NCBI GenBank assembly: GCA_028383925.1
Contig: JAOEWO010000003.1
Location: 89,437-153,436, forward strand
Direction of reading: 5' to 3'
Origin: Winogradskyella sp.
Lineage (GTDB): Bacteria > Bacteroidota > Bacteroidia > Flavobacteriales > Flavobacteriaceae
Length of the DNA: 64,000 nucleotides
Position numbers and translations under genes: made by a program. This document shows positions 19,104-26,749 of this stretch, in pieces. Position 1 is the first letter of the stretch. Each line of letters begins with the position of its first letter. The notes under the pieces are model-generated. The model saw only the letters and a list, made by a program, of their open reading frames with translations. It had not been told where the DNA came from and did no database searches.

Positions 19104-19628
19104 TTAATATTTAGCTTTTAAAGTCTCAGTATGATGTTCAACATGGTAAGCAGTCCACATTATTAGTTCGCGTACAGGCATTTTTCCCATAAGCGGATGC
19201 GGTAATACAACAGTATCTAAGTTAGTGACGCTAATTTTATTGGTTTTGTATTGCAGTTTTTTAGACTCGGTTTGTAGCCTGTTAAGAATGTATTCTTTTT
19301 CATCTATTCTCGGAACTTTCATGTTTTGAGATCTTTTAAAAGTTTTGCCTTTTACCTTATTTAGTTTTTCATGGTAACGGTTTACAATAGTATTGTAATC
19401 TCTTACAGGTCTATTAGCTTTGCCAAATTTTAATCGCAATAAAAATCTAGGCATGCTTAACGCATTATTAAGTGGTATTATACTTTGTAGTAAATGTAAA
19501 GCTTGCTGACCTGTAGTCCATTTGCCTTCGGGACCTTTAGTCCAAGAATCGATTGGTTGTTGTGCTAACCATTTTATTAATTCAGAATGTTTATCCTCAA
19601 TCAATTCGGCAATTTTATCTTTATCCAT
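19104..19628 (-). CDS. DinB/YfiT-like helical-bundle protein
   Basis: A 174-residue protein resembling the DinB-2 metal-binding four-helix bundle. Features are KWTTGQQALHLLQSI, with a first His, and, near the C-terminus, ELIMWTAYHVEHHTETLK, which carries the HxxHH-type ligand pattern typical of DinB-like proteins. Proposed roles in this superfamily include thiol-dependent transferase activity, but the reaction here is unknown. I prefer the ATG at 19628 (MDKDKIAELIEDKH); the upstream ATG at 19670 adds a 14-residue hydrophobic stretch (LKAYLLFIIYN) that would be unusual for this family. No partner gene is adjacent. Confidence 0.7.
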   Translation of the reverse strand: MDKDKIAELIEDKHSELIKWLAQQPIDSWTKGPEGKWTTGQQALHLLQSIIPLNNALSMPRFLLRLKFGKANRPVRDYNTIVNRYHEKLNKVKGKTFKRSQNMKVPRIDEKEYILNRLQTESKKLQYKTNKISVTNLDTVVLPHPLMGKMPVRELIMWTAYHVEHHTETLKAKY

Positions 19629-19931
19629 AGTGTTATAAATAATAAATAAAAGATACGCTTTTAATTGCATATTTAGCTGATAGTTTTCTGCTTTTAGTTT
19701 TTTTTAAAGGTGAAGAGAGAAGAGTTAAAAGTTAAGAGTTAAAAGTAAGAGTTAAAAGGGAATAGTAAAGCGCAAACTTATTTAATTAAATACAACAGAA
19801 ACGATTACCTTATTTTATTAAAACAGCTTAGGGTCTTAGGGTCTTAGGGTCTTAGGGTCTTTGGGGCTTAGGGGCTTTGGGTCTTTGCGTTGTTTTTAAA
19901 GGTAAAAGCAAAAACACAAATAAAAAAGCAA
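19629..19931. other. Intergenic region with purine-rich and G-rich repeats
   Basis: No gene is seen. The region holds a purine-rich stretch (about 19713-19760) built from variations of AGAGTTAAAAG, and the CTTAGGGT tandem repeat annotated separately. Both lie between two minus-strand genes. Confidence 0.6.
19827..19890. repeat. Eight tandem copies of an 8-bp G-rich unit (CTTAGGGT)
   Basis: Four perfect copies of CTTAGGGT (19827-19858) are followed by four variants (CTTTGGGG, CTTAGGGG, CTTTGGGT, CTTTGCGT). Seven units contain a run of three or four G on the plus strand with 4-5-nt spacers, which fits a G-quadruplex. Exact tandem copies with decay at one end suggest replication slippage, so copy number may vary between strains. 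Confidence 0.9.
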
Positions 19932-20672
19932 TTACTCTTCTTGTTTTTCTTGAACTACTATTTTATCCTTTTTAAAGATAGGCACTAAGTACGCGATGTT
20001 AAACCCAAAACCTGCTCCAAAACGACTACTATCGTAAGTTCGGTTAAAACCCGGAATGTATAAATTCTCATAATCATCTAGTTCTGTTTCAGATCCTAAG
20101 AATTTTAATTGCACATTTAAACCAGCAAATAAATTGGTAAACACTTCGGCTTTAAAGCCAATTTGTACTTCACCCCAAATAGCGGCTAAACCACTAAATT
20201 CTTCACTCTCATTAATAATTATTTGTTCGTCCCAGTACTGGTTGTTAACGTTGTAGAGATTGTAATTATTTCGTGTTTGACTAAATGTACTAGCACCAAC
20301 TCTAAAACCAACATAGATTAGATTTTCCATTTCTAACCAGTTTTTAAACAAGTTAATATCTATACCTGCTTTAAAATAGCTTCCTTTTGTGGTGTTGCTT
20401 AAAACTTCGTTATTTAGTGTGCGCTCTTCATTACCAATCTCACCTGCTAAATACATTTTTTTAGTAAGACGGTAATCTCCCATCAGTTCAAAACCAGTGT
20501 AATCATCGTCTAAAAATGTTCTGGCTAGTTTACTCAAATCTGCACCAATACGTAAGCCATACTTTTGTTTATAAACTAAAGTGTCTTTTGCTTTGTCTTC
20601 TTTTTCTTGAGCTAGTGCTATTGTAGAAAACAATAACAAAATTAGAGCGCTTTTAATGTAAGATGCGTACAT
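19932..20672 (-). CDS. DUF6048-like outer-membrane barrel protein
   Basis: A 246-residue protein with a signal peptide (MYASYIKSALILLLF, cleaved after ALA) followed by alternating beta-strands with aromatic girdles (YGLRIGADLSKLAR, AGLNVQLKFLGSETE, FGAGFGFNIAYLVPIF), which suggests a small outer-membrane beta-barrel. It resembles the DUF6048 family found downstream of rRNA methyltransferase genes in Flavobacteriia. I chose the ATG at 20672; an upstream in-frame codon at 20693 is TTG. The gene overlaps the preceding DUF6452-like gene by 20 bp, so the two are tightly coupled. The function is unknown. Confidence 0.7.
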   Translation of the reverse strand: MYASYIKSALILLLFSTIALAQEKEDKAKDTLVYKQKYGLRIGADLSKLARTFLDDDYTGFELMGDYRLTKKMYLAGEIGNEERTLNNEVLSNTTKGSYFKAGIDINLFKNWLEMENLIYVGFRVGASTFSQTRNNYNLYNVNNQYWDEQIIINESEEFSGLAAIWGEVQIGFKAEVFTNLFAGLNVQLKFLGSETELDDYENLYIPGFNRTYDSSRFGAGFGFNIAYLVPIFKKDKIVVQEKQEE

Positions 20673-21204
20673 GTACTGTGTTTTCGTTTTCAACTATTAA
20701 ATCTACCACTTCTATACTTGTAATCCACCTATCACTATCACCATCAATATCTTCTTGTACTATAAGGTTAGTAAATATACTTTTATAACCACAAGCTCTA
20801 GATACATATTCAAATTGTGGTATATACTTTATCTCTATAATATCTACGTTAGAGGTTGTAGATGCGTTGGTGTCTAATCTTAAATTGGTACTTCGTTCTA
20901 ATATAAACCGAGTTGTAACTTCTATATTTTCGGCATCAATTTTTAGAGGTAATGCTACCGAATTTGTGTTTTCATTAAACCTAATAGTGGCCTCAGTTTC
21001 TTCTGTTGGTGGGTTTGGTATTGGTAAATCTTCACCATAAACAGTTAAACGCGGTACGTTTTTTAAGAGATCAGTATCTGTTGCATCATAAAACTCTACG
21101 ATTAAGCGAGGTGTTGTAGAAGTGCTTTCTGCACAAATATCATCGCGCTCGCAACTTAGGCAAGCCATGGTTATAAATAAAACTAAATATTTTAAGTGTT
21201 TCAT
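20653..21204 (-). CDS. DUF6452-like lipoprotein
   Basis: A 183-residue exported protein with a lipoprotein signal (MKHLKYLVLFITMACLSC, lipidated Cys18). The mature part has ICAESTSTTPRLIVEFYD and paired cysteines (C22 in DDICAES and C144 region in SRACGYKS), matching DUF6452 proteins. It lies 3 bp after the rlmD-like gene and overlaps the next gene. The conserved triad suggests that it works with the adjacent barrel protein in the outer membrane; this is inference. Confidence 0.68.
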   Translation of the reverse strand: MKHLKYLVLFITMACLSCERDDICAESTSTTPRLIVEFYDATDTDLLKNVPRLTVYGEDLPIPNPPTEETEATIRFNENTNSVALPLKIDAENIEVTTRFILERSTNLRLDTNASTTSNVDIIEIKYIPQFEYVSRACGYKSIFTNLIVQEDIDGDSDRWITSIEVVDLIVENENTVHVRILH

Positions 21205-21207
21205 GTA

Positions 21208-22659
21208 TTATTTTTCGAATAAAACAACAGTTTCAATATGGGCAGTATGAGGAAATTGATCTACTAAACTTATTTTTTTAATGTTATAGCCAGCTTCCAT
21301 TAATTGCTCTGTGTCTCTAGCTTGTGTTGCCGGATTACAAGATACATAAACCAAACGTTCTGCATTTAGGTTTATTATCTTTTTAAGTGTTTTTGGTGCA
21401 ATTCCAGCTCTTGCAGGATCTAATATAATTGTTCTTATTTTGTCAGTATATTCAGCGTGTTCTGTTAAAAACTTTCCGACATCTGCAGCATAAAACTCTA
21501 AGCCTTCTATTTTATTACGCTTAGCGTTTTCTTTTGCATCTTTTATAGCTGCTGCAACAATATCTACACCTACAATTTTAGTATTACTAGATTTACTTGC
21601 TATAATTTGCCCAATAGTACCTGTACCACAAAACAAGTCTAAAACCACTGTATTATCAATAGCTTTTTTGTTTTCTAAGGCATAGTCTACCACTTTTGTG
21701 TAGAGTTTTTCAGCACATTTAGGATTGGTTTGAAAAAAGCTTTTCATGCTAATTTCAAAATTTAAACCTAAAAGTTCTTCAACTATTTTGTCATCACCGT
21801 AAATGAGATTTATTTTACCAGTTGTTGCAATAGTTCTGTCACCAACTTCGTCATTTATAGTATGTAATAAACCAGCAACACGCTCGCCAAATAATTCAAC
21901 AAGATACTTAGAGAATTTATCTAAATCAAATTCTGGCAAGTCATAAGATGTAGTCACCAAATTAAATAAAAGCTTATTTGTTTTGTATGATTTACGAACT
22001 ACAAAATACCTAAAAAAGCCTTCTTTTCTTGGTGCATGCCAAGGGGCTAAACCTGTAGCTTCACAATAGGCTTTAATGTCTTTAACCCGGTTTTCAAATT
22101 CAGCATCAAAAAGACCAGAGTCACTATTAAGATTGTCGCCACACCACCAAGTACCACGTTTTTTAAAGCCTAGCGTAAACTCATCTACATCGGTTTTTAA
22201 TTCGCGATTGTAACCAATGGCAGAAAAGCCATATTCCATTTTGTTTCTGTAGTGAAAGGTGTTGGGAGAGGTTACAAATTCATCAAATTTATCTTCTATG
22301 TCTGCAACTTTGCCAATGCGCTTAAACAGCTCTAGCGTGCTTTGCTTTTTATAAGCATGTTGCATTTCTATAGGAAGTTGCATATAAGGTGCGCCTGGTA
22401 TATCTTGGTAAGGCATTTGCACTTCATCTTCCGAAGGTTTTAAAATTTCAAAAAGTTTAGCTTCTGCATACTTTTTACTCGACTTTTTTACCTGTGCTTT
22501 AACAAGTTGCCCTGGTAATGTATTAGGTACAAAGACTACAAACTCGCCGTGTTCGTTACGAATACGACCAATTCCCTTACCTCCAAATGCATAGTCTTCT
22601 ATTAAGATTTCTATGATTTCTCCTCGTTTTACAAACTTGTTACGTTCTCTTTTTGGCAT
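21208..22659 (-). CDS. rlmD: 23S rRNA (uracil-C5)-methyltransferase RlmD/TrmA family
   Basis: A 483-residue enzyme with an N-terminal TRAM RNA-binding domain (about 8-65), a central RNA-recognition region and a C-terminal SAM-dependent Rossmann domain (VLDLFCGTGTIGQ, about residue 316 on). The catalytic nucleophile is C441 in YVSCNPATQ, and DPARAGI matches the family. It methylates uridine at carbon 5 in 23S rRNA. Specificity (U1939 versus U747) cannot be settled from sequence alone, so the symbol is provisional. It leads a three-gene minus-strand operon with two DUF genes. Confidence 0.88.
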   Translation of the reverse strand: MPKRERNKFVKRGEIIEILIEDYAFGGKGIGRIRNEHGEFVVFVPNTLPGQLVKAQVKKSSKKYAEAKLFEILKPSEDEVQMPYQDIPGAPYMQLPIEMQHAYKKQSTLELFKRIGKVADIEDKFDEFVTSPNTFHYRNKMEYGFSAIGYNRELKTDVDEFTLGFKKRGTWWCGDNLNSDSGLFDAEFENRVKDIKAYCEATGLAPWHAPRKEGFFRYFVVRKSYKTNKLLFNLVTTSYDLPEFDLDKFSKYLVELFGERVAGLLHTINDEVGDRTIATTGKINLIYGDDKIVEELLGLNFEISMKSFFQTNPKCAEKLYTKVVDYALENKKAIDNTVVLDLFCGTGTIGQIIASKSSNTKIVGVDIVAAAIKDAKENAKRNKIEGLEFYAADVGKFLTEHAEYTDKIRTIILDPARAGIAPKTLKKIINLNAERLVYVSCNPATQARDTEQLMEAGYNIKKISLVDQFPHTAHIETVVLFEK

Positions 22660-22678
22660 TTATACAAAAATTTGAGTG

Positions 22679-22686
22679 CAAATATA
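22679..22686 (-). promoter_or_regulatory. -7 box (TATATTTG) for the rlmD operon
   Basis: An exact TAnnTTTG match on the minus strand, placing the expected start about 15 nt before the rlmD ATG at 22659. No TTG was found at the ideal -33 distance. Confidence 0.5.
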
Positions 22687-22810
22687 GTTGCAATTTTAGT
22701 AATAGTTGCATTAAGGGGTAAGAGTAAAATTAAACTACCTTTAAATAATGTGGTATTAAAAATGAACCTTTCGTAACATTTAACGTCTTTTAAATAGACC
22801 ACACTTATTT

Positions 22811-23365
22811 ATGCACAATAAAAATAGAGATAACGAAGATGTTTGGGTTACACGTTTGCAAAACGGTGATAAAAAAGCATTGGTTTTTTTAGTAAAAAAA
22901 TGGCATAAGTTGTTTTGCAACACCTCTTATTGGATGGTAAAAGATAAGGATGCTGCTAAAGATATTGTACAAGAGAGTTGGCTCGTTATTATAGATAAAA
23001 TAGATGGTCTTAAAAAGCCTAAACAATTTAAGTATTGGGCCTATAGAATAGTATGTAATAAGTTTACCGATTGGTTAAGACTTAAATTAAAAGAACAGCA
23101 AATACAGATTAGAGATAGTGACAACATTAGAGATGATAGTGTATGTTATTCTGAAAACGAAAAAATAAAATCTAAGTTGCTTAACGCAGTAAACAGGTTA
23201 CCAAATCACCAAAAAGAGGTTGTAAGGTTATTTTACATAGAAGCGTACAGCTTAAAAGAAATTAGTAGTTTATTAAAAATATCTTTAGGTACAACCAAAT
23301 CAAGATTATTTAATGCTAGAGAAAAATTAAAAATAATAATAAAACAAACAGATTATGAAAACTAA
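22811..23365 (+). CDS. ECF-type RNA polymerase sigma factor
   Basis: A 184-residue sigma-70 family factor of the extracytoplasmic-function type. Region 2 is near residues 15-80 (AAKDIVQESWLVIIDKIDG, then FKYWAYRIVCNKFTDWLR) and region 4 near 125-180 (LPNHQKEVVRLFYIEAYSLKEISSLL followed by GTTKSRLFNAREKL). It should direct RNA polymerase to a small regulon. The next gene overlaps its 3' end by 11 bp and encodes a small membrane protein that may sense signals or restrain the factor; this pairing is the only local clue to its function. Confidence 0.9.
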   Translation: MHNKNRDNEDVWVTRLQNGDKKALVFLVKKWHKLFCNTSYWMVKDKDAAKDIVQESWLVIIDKIDGLKKPKQFKYWAYRIVCNKFTDWLRLKLKEQQIQIRDSDNIRDDSVCYSENEKIKSKLLNAVNRLPNHQKEVVRLFYIEAYSLKEISSLLKISLGTTKSRLFNAREKLKIIIKQTDYEN

Positions 23366-23741
23366 AATTGAAGACATAGATCAGCTCATTAAAGAAACAC
23401 TAACAGAAGAAGAAGCTAAATTTTACGATGATTTAGATGATCAAAACATTTTTAAAATGGTGGGTGGCTTATATAAAGGAAAAAATGCTTGGATGACCAT
23501 TTTAATGATTGTAATAAATGTAATTGTATTTGGGTTAGCTATTTACTGCCTTATTAAAACGTTTGATATTGAAAATACAAACCATCTTATGTTATGGCTT
23601 GCCGGTTTTTTCTTTTGTTTTATTATTATGAGTATGTTAAAGATTTTTGCTTGGATGCAAATGCATAAAAACGCAACAAGTAGAGAAATAAAGCGATTAG
23701 AACTACAAGTATCATCGTTAGCTTCAAAATTATCTGAGTAA
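23355..23741 (+). CDS. Small two-helix membrane protein linked to sigma factor (DUF6768-like)
   Basis: A 128-residue protein: an acidic cytoplasmic N-terminus (about 1-45), two transmembrane helices (about 48-68 and 79-100) and a basic, amphipathic C-terminal helix (REIKRLELQVSSLASKL). It resembles DUF6768 proteins, which are usually encoded with ECF sigma factors in Bacteroidota. It may be an anti-sigma factor of a non-zinc type, since it has no HxxxCxxC motif. Translational coupling to the sigma gene supports a regulatory role; this is inference. Confidence 0.65.
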   Translation: MKTKIEDIDQLIKETLTEEEAKFYDDLDDQNIFKMVGGLYKGKNAWMTILMIVINVIVFGLAIYCLIKTFDIENTNHLMLWLAGFFFCFIIMSMLKIFAWMQMHKNATSREIKRLELQVSSLASKLSE

Positions 23742-23814
23742 GTTTTAAATCGAAAAGATTATTTAGTAATTTGCACATTCTTAGGGATGATTTCTTTCCC
23801 ACGCTGAATTTTCG

Positions 23815-23832
23815 TCCCGATAGCTATTGGGA
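23815..23832. repeat. Dispersed palindrome (TCCCGATAGCTATTGGGA)
   Basis: An imperfect 18-bp palindrome with arms TCCCGATAG/CTATTGGGA (one G-T type mismatch). It shares the TCCCGAT arm with the palindrome at 12100-12115. It lies between the sigma-factor operon and rocD, outside coding sequence. Confidence 0.55.
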
Positions 23833-23896
23833 TTCCCGAAAGGATAAAGGTAGATAAGGAATGGATATAGTATTCATTTATTAAATTATTTTTAAA

Positions 23897-25177
23897 ATGG
23901 CTGTTTTAGACCAATTAACATCGCAACAAGCGATAGATTTAGAAAACAAATATGGTGCACATAACTACCATCCACTTCCTGTTGTATTAAGTAGGGGTGA
24001 GGGAGTTTTTGTTTGGGATGTAGAGGGTAAAAAGTATTACGACTTTTTATCGGCTTACTCTGCGGTTAACCAAGGACATTGTCACCCAAAAATTGTTGGT
24101 GCAATGACAGCACAGGCACAAACATTAACTTTAACATCGAGAGCATTTTATAACGATATGCTTGGTAAGTTTGAAAAATACGCAACTGAAACCTTTAACT
24201 TTGACAAGTTATTACCAATGAATACTGGTGCTGAGGCTGTTGAGACGGCTTTAAAGCTTTGTAGAAAATGGGCTTATGAGGTAAAAGGAATAGATGAAAA
24301 TGAAGCAGAAATTATTGTTTGTGAAAATAATTTTCATGGAAGAACAACAACAATAATTTCATTTAGTAACGACCCTGTAGCGCGCAAAAACTTTGGACCT
24401 TATACTAAAGGATTTATAAAAATTGAATACGATAATATAAAAGCTTTAGAAGAGGCATTAGACAGTAATAAGAATGTTGCTGGTTTTTTAGTAGAGCCAA
24501 TTCAAGGTGAAGCTGGTGTTTATGTGCCAAGTCCAGGATATTTAGCAGCGGCTAAAGCGTTATGCGAAAAGCATAATGTTCTATTTATTGCAGACGAGGT
24601 ACAAACAGGTATTGCAAGAACCGGTCGTTTATTGGCGACTTGTGGTGATTGTAGTTGTGTAGATAAGCATTGCTCTGGTACACCTGAGGTAAAAGCAGAT
24701 ATTTTAATATTAGGTAAAGCATTATCAGGTGGAGCCTATCCTGTATCAGCGGTTTTAGCAAATAATACTATAATGAATGTTATTAAACCAGGAAATCATG
24801 GTAGTACATTTGGTGGTAACCCTGTAGCTGCTGCAATTGGTATAGCTGCGCTAGAAGTTATAAAAGAGGAAGAGTTAGCAAATAACGCCCAAGAATTAGG
24901 TGCGTTGTTTAGAGCAGAATTAGCTAAATTTATAGAAACAAGTTCTATTGTAAACGGTGTTAGAGGTAAAGGACTTTTAAACGCTATATTAATTAATGAT
25001 ACAGAAGATAGCGAGACCGCTTGGAATATCTGTATGCGCTTAAGAGATAATGGCTTATTAGCTAAACCAACACATGGTAACATTATTCGTTTTGCACCAC
25101 CTTTAGTAATGACAAAAGAGCAATTGTTAGAGTGTGTGGCTATTGTAACACAGACATTAAAAGAATTTGAAGTGTAA
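23897..25177 (+). CDS. rocD: Ornithine aminotransferase
   Basis: A 426-residue class III PLP-dependent aminotransferase. PLP-binding features are [12 protein letters not shown], the Asp of ADEVQTG, and the Schiff-base lysine K274 in LGKALSGG. It converts ornithine and 2-oxoglutarate to glutamate semialdehyde and glutamate, linking arginine breakdown to proline and glutamate. An extra Cys-rich loop (C249, C252, C254, C259 in [12 protein letters not shown]) sits just before the lysine. The full length matches the family. It is monocistronic and closed by a bidirectional terminator. Confidence 0.93.
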   Translation: MAVLDQLTSQQAIDLENKYGAHNYHPLPVVLSRGEGVFVWDVEGKKYYDFLSAYSAVNQGHCHPKIVGAMTAQAQTLTLTSRAFYNDMLGKFEKYATETFNFDKLLPMNTGAEAVETALKLCRKWAYEVKGIDENEAEIIVCENNFHGRTTTIISFSNDPVARKNFGPYTKGFIKIEYDNIKALEEALDSNKNVAGFLVEPIQGEAGVYVPSPGYLAAAKALCEKHNVLFIADEVQTGIARTGRLLATCGDCSCVDKHCSGTPEVKADILILGKALSGGAYPVSAVLANNTIMNVIKPGNHGSTFGGNPVAAAIGIAALEVIKEEELANNAQELGALFRAELAKFIETSSIVNGVRGKGLLNAILINDTEDSETAWNICMRLRDNGLLAKPTHGNIIRFAPPLVMTKEQLLECVAIVTQTLKEFEV

Positions 25178-25194
25178 AAAACACAAGACTTTAA

Positions 25195-25226
25195 ATAAAA
25201 AAAGCGACCTAAGGGTCGCTTTTTTA
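25195..25226. terminator. Bidirectional terminator between rocD and CCC-motif gene
   Basis: The stem GCGACC (25204-25209) pairs with GGTCGC (25214-25219) and is extended by flanking A and T tracts. It serves rocD on the plus strand and the convergent minus-strand gene ending at 25242. Confidence 0.85.
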
Positions 25227-25241
25227 ATGCTTTTTATAAGG

Positions 25242-25580
25242 CTATGCTTGGCCTTGAGCTTGCATAGCATCTTGGTATTGTTTCATAAACTCGTCGTACA
25301 TTTCATCCCAACCTATAGTTGCAATTACATAAACTACTCTAATTATTATTAATACATTAAGAACTACAGCAACTATTGCAATAATACGAGCTGTATTCAT
25401 AGCTTTTACGCTAGATACATCGTAGTTGTCTATATCTGCATTAGCAGTTTTTAAATTGTTTTGAGCTATAAAGTAAGCAATCGCTGAGGGTATTATACCA
25501 GCACCAAGTACGCAACAGCACAGCATTCCAAAAATAGATAATACATAGACAATAGCAGGGTTGAGTTTTTGTTGTTCCAT
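25242..25580 (-). CDS. CCC-motif small membrane protein
   Basis: A 112-residue protein with two hydrophobic segments (about residues 10-38 and 66-90). The first contains a Cys-Cys-Cys string (GMLCCCVLGAG), which defines the flavobacterial CCC-motif membrane protein family. The C-terminal tail is polar. The function is unknown; the cysteines could be lipidated, bind metal or be redox active. It follows the DUF2752 gene by 8 bp on the minus strand, a pairing common in the group. Confidence 0.75.
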   Translation of the reverse strand: MEQQKLNPAIVYVLSIFGMLCCCVLGAGIIPSAIAYFIAQNNLKTANADIDNYDVSSVKAMNTARIIAIVAVVLNVLIIIRVVYVIATIGWDEMYDEFMKQYQDAMQAQGQA

Positions 25581-25588
25581 AGAAAATT

Positions 25589-25888
25589 TTATTTAAGATA
25601 AAGTTTAAGTAAAAAATTACTGATAATTATTATCACGTTTACTATGGCCAATATAGTAATTATTTTAGTTCCGTATTTATAGTGTTTAAAACTGTTTACA
25701 AGTATAAAACCAAACATTGCAATAAGCGTGTATATTGCAGGATACATTATAAAAGCTTCTGTTAATTGGCCTTTGGTTAATAGTGCAACAGATCGCTGTA
25801 TACCACAACCCATACATTCAAACCCTAATATTTTTTTATTAAGGCAGGGCAACATATAATCTTCAAGTTCTTTTGTGAATAGCAACAT
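25589..25888 (-). CDS. DUF2752 domain membrane protein
   Basis: A 99-residue membrane protein with the DUF2752 signature LGFECMGCGIQRSVALLTKG (residues about 21-40), where two cysteines flank a Gly turn, followed by two transmembrane helices. The function is unknown. The ATG at 25888 lies only about 5 nt from a -7 box, predicting a leaderless transcript; a second ATG at codon 12 (25855) is the alternative start, but residues before it (LEDYMLPC) look like the conserved start of the family. It is first in a two-gene operon with the CCC-motif gene. Confidence 0.78.
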   Translation of the reverse strand: MLLFTKELEDYMLPCLNKKILGFECMGCGIQRSVALLTKGQLTEAFIMYPAIYTLIAMFGFILVNSFKHYKYGTKIITILAIVNVIIIISNFLLKLYLK

Positions 25889-25893
25889 ACCAA

Positions 25894-25901
25894 CAAAATT
25901 A
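25894..25901 (-). promoter_or_regulatory. -7 box (TAATTTTG) for DUF2752/CCC operon
   Basis: An exact TAnnTTTG match on the minus strand, separated by only 5 nt from the ATG at 25888. Confidence 0.5.
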
Positions 25902-25951
25902 AGGATTTACTAAATATATTTAGAATCTTAAGTATAAATTATTGTAAACCG

Positions 25952-25959
25952 TATTTTTG
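25952..25959 (+). promoter_or_regulatory. -7 box (TATTTTTG) for the small membrane protein/Smr operon
   Basis: An exact TAnnTTTG match on the plus strand, about 25 nt before the ATG at 25984. With the minus-strand box at 25894 it forms a compact divergent promoter region. Confidence 0.55.
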
Positions 25960-25983
25960 CAGTCTAAATTTATTGAGAAAACT

Positions 25984-26202
25984 ATGAATATATCAAGATT
26001 TATAAATTTAATATGCATGCTTTCTGGCGGGTTAGTGGCAATTTATGCTCAGGCACAAGAACAACAAAATTTATACTTATTAATGGGTGGTGTTGTTTTG
26101 TTAATGTTTGGTATTTATAGAACATCTCGAAATATTCCTAGTAAATACGATAACCAAGAAAATAAAAACGAAACTTTTGTAGTAGCTGAAGATGAAGATT
26201 AA
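25984..26202 (+). CDS. Small two-helix membrane protein
   Basis: A 72-residue protein with two hydrophobic helices (about residues 4-22 and 30-48), a basic loop (RTSRNIPSKYD) and an acidic C-terminal tail (VVAEDED). I do not recognise a family. I use the ATG at 25984; a TTG at 25957 falls inside the -7 box and cannot be a start. Its last 11 bp overlap the Smr gene, so the two are translationally coupled, which may tether Smr activity to the membrane; that is a guess. Confidence 0.65.
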   Translation: MNISRFINLICMLSGGLVAIYAQAQEQQNLYLLMGGVVLLMFGIYRTSRNIPSKYDNQENKNETFVVAEDED

Positions 26203-26749
26203 GATAGGGAATAAGGTTGAAACTATAGATGATAATATATCTGGAATTGTAACAAAAGTTTTAGACACTACTATAACTATTGAAGATAATGATGGTTTTG
26301 AGTTTCAGTTTGAAGCTAACGAATTAATGCTATCTTCTTTTGATAACACCATAGAAAGCGCTATTTACGACGCTGACATAGACGCTGTAAAAAGAGAAAA
26401 AGAAGTTAAAAAAAGATCTGCGACACCAACTGTAAAACCAAAAGAACGCAGTGCGCCAAAATTTGAAGTAGACCTACATATACACCAACTCACCAACTCT
26501 ACTCGTGGTATGTCTAATTACGACATGCTTAATTTACAACTAGACAAAGCAAGGGGCCAGCTAGAATTTGCAATTAGAAAACGCATACCAAAAATTGTAT
26601 TTATACATGGTGTGGGAGAGGGCGTTTTAAAACAAGAACTTGAGACCTTATTTGGCCGTTACAATAATGTTAGATTTTATGATGCAGATTATAAAACCTA
26701 CGGATTAGGTGCTACTGAAGTTAAGATATTACAAAATATAGAGCCCTAG
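26192..26749 (+). CDS. Smr-domain (MutS2-type) nuclease-like protein
   Basis: A 185-residue protein with an N-terminal small beta domain (about 1-50) and a C-terminal Smr domain (about 90-180). Smr features are FEVDLHIHQL and IPKIVFIHGVGEGVLKQEL, then VRFYDADYKTYGLGATEV. Smr domains nick branched or structured DNA or RNA, and related proteins rescue stalled ribosomes by cutting mRNA. The DLHIHQL motif replaces the common DLHG. The stop codon overlaps the convergent lipoprotein gene by 4 bp. Confidence 0.85.
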   Translation: MKIKIGNKVETIDDNISGIVTKVLDTTITIEDNDGFEFQFEANELMLSSFDNTIESAIYDADIDAVKREKEVKKRSATPTVKPKERSAPKFEVDLHIHQLTNSTRGMSNYDMLNLQLDKARGQLEFAIRKRIPKIVFIHGVGEGVLKQELETLFGRYNNVRFYDADYKTYGLGATEVKILQNIEP

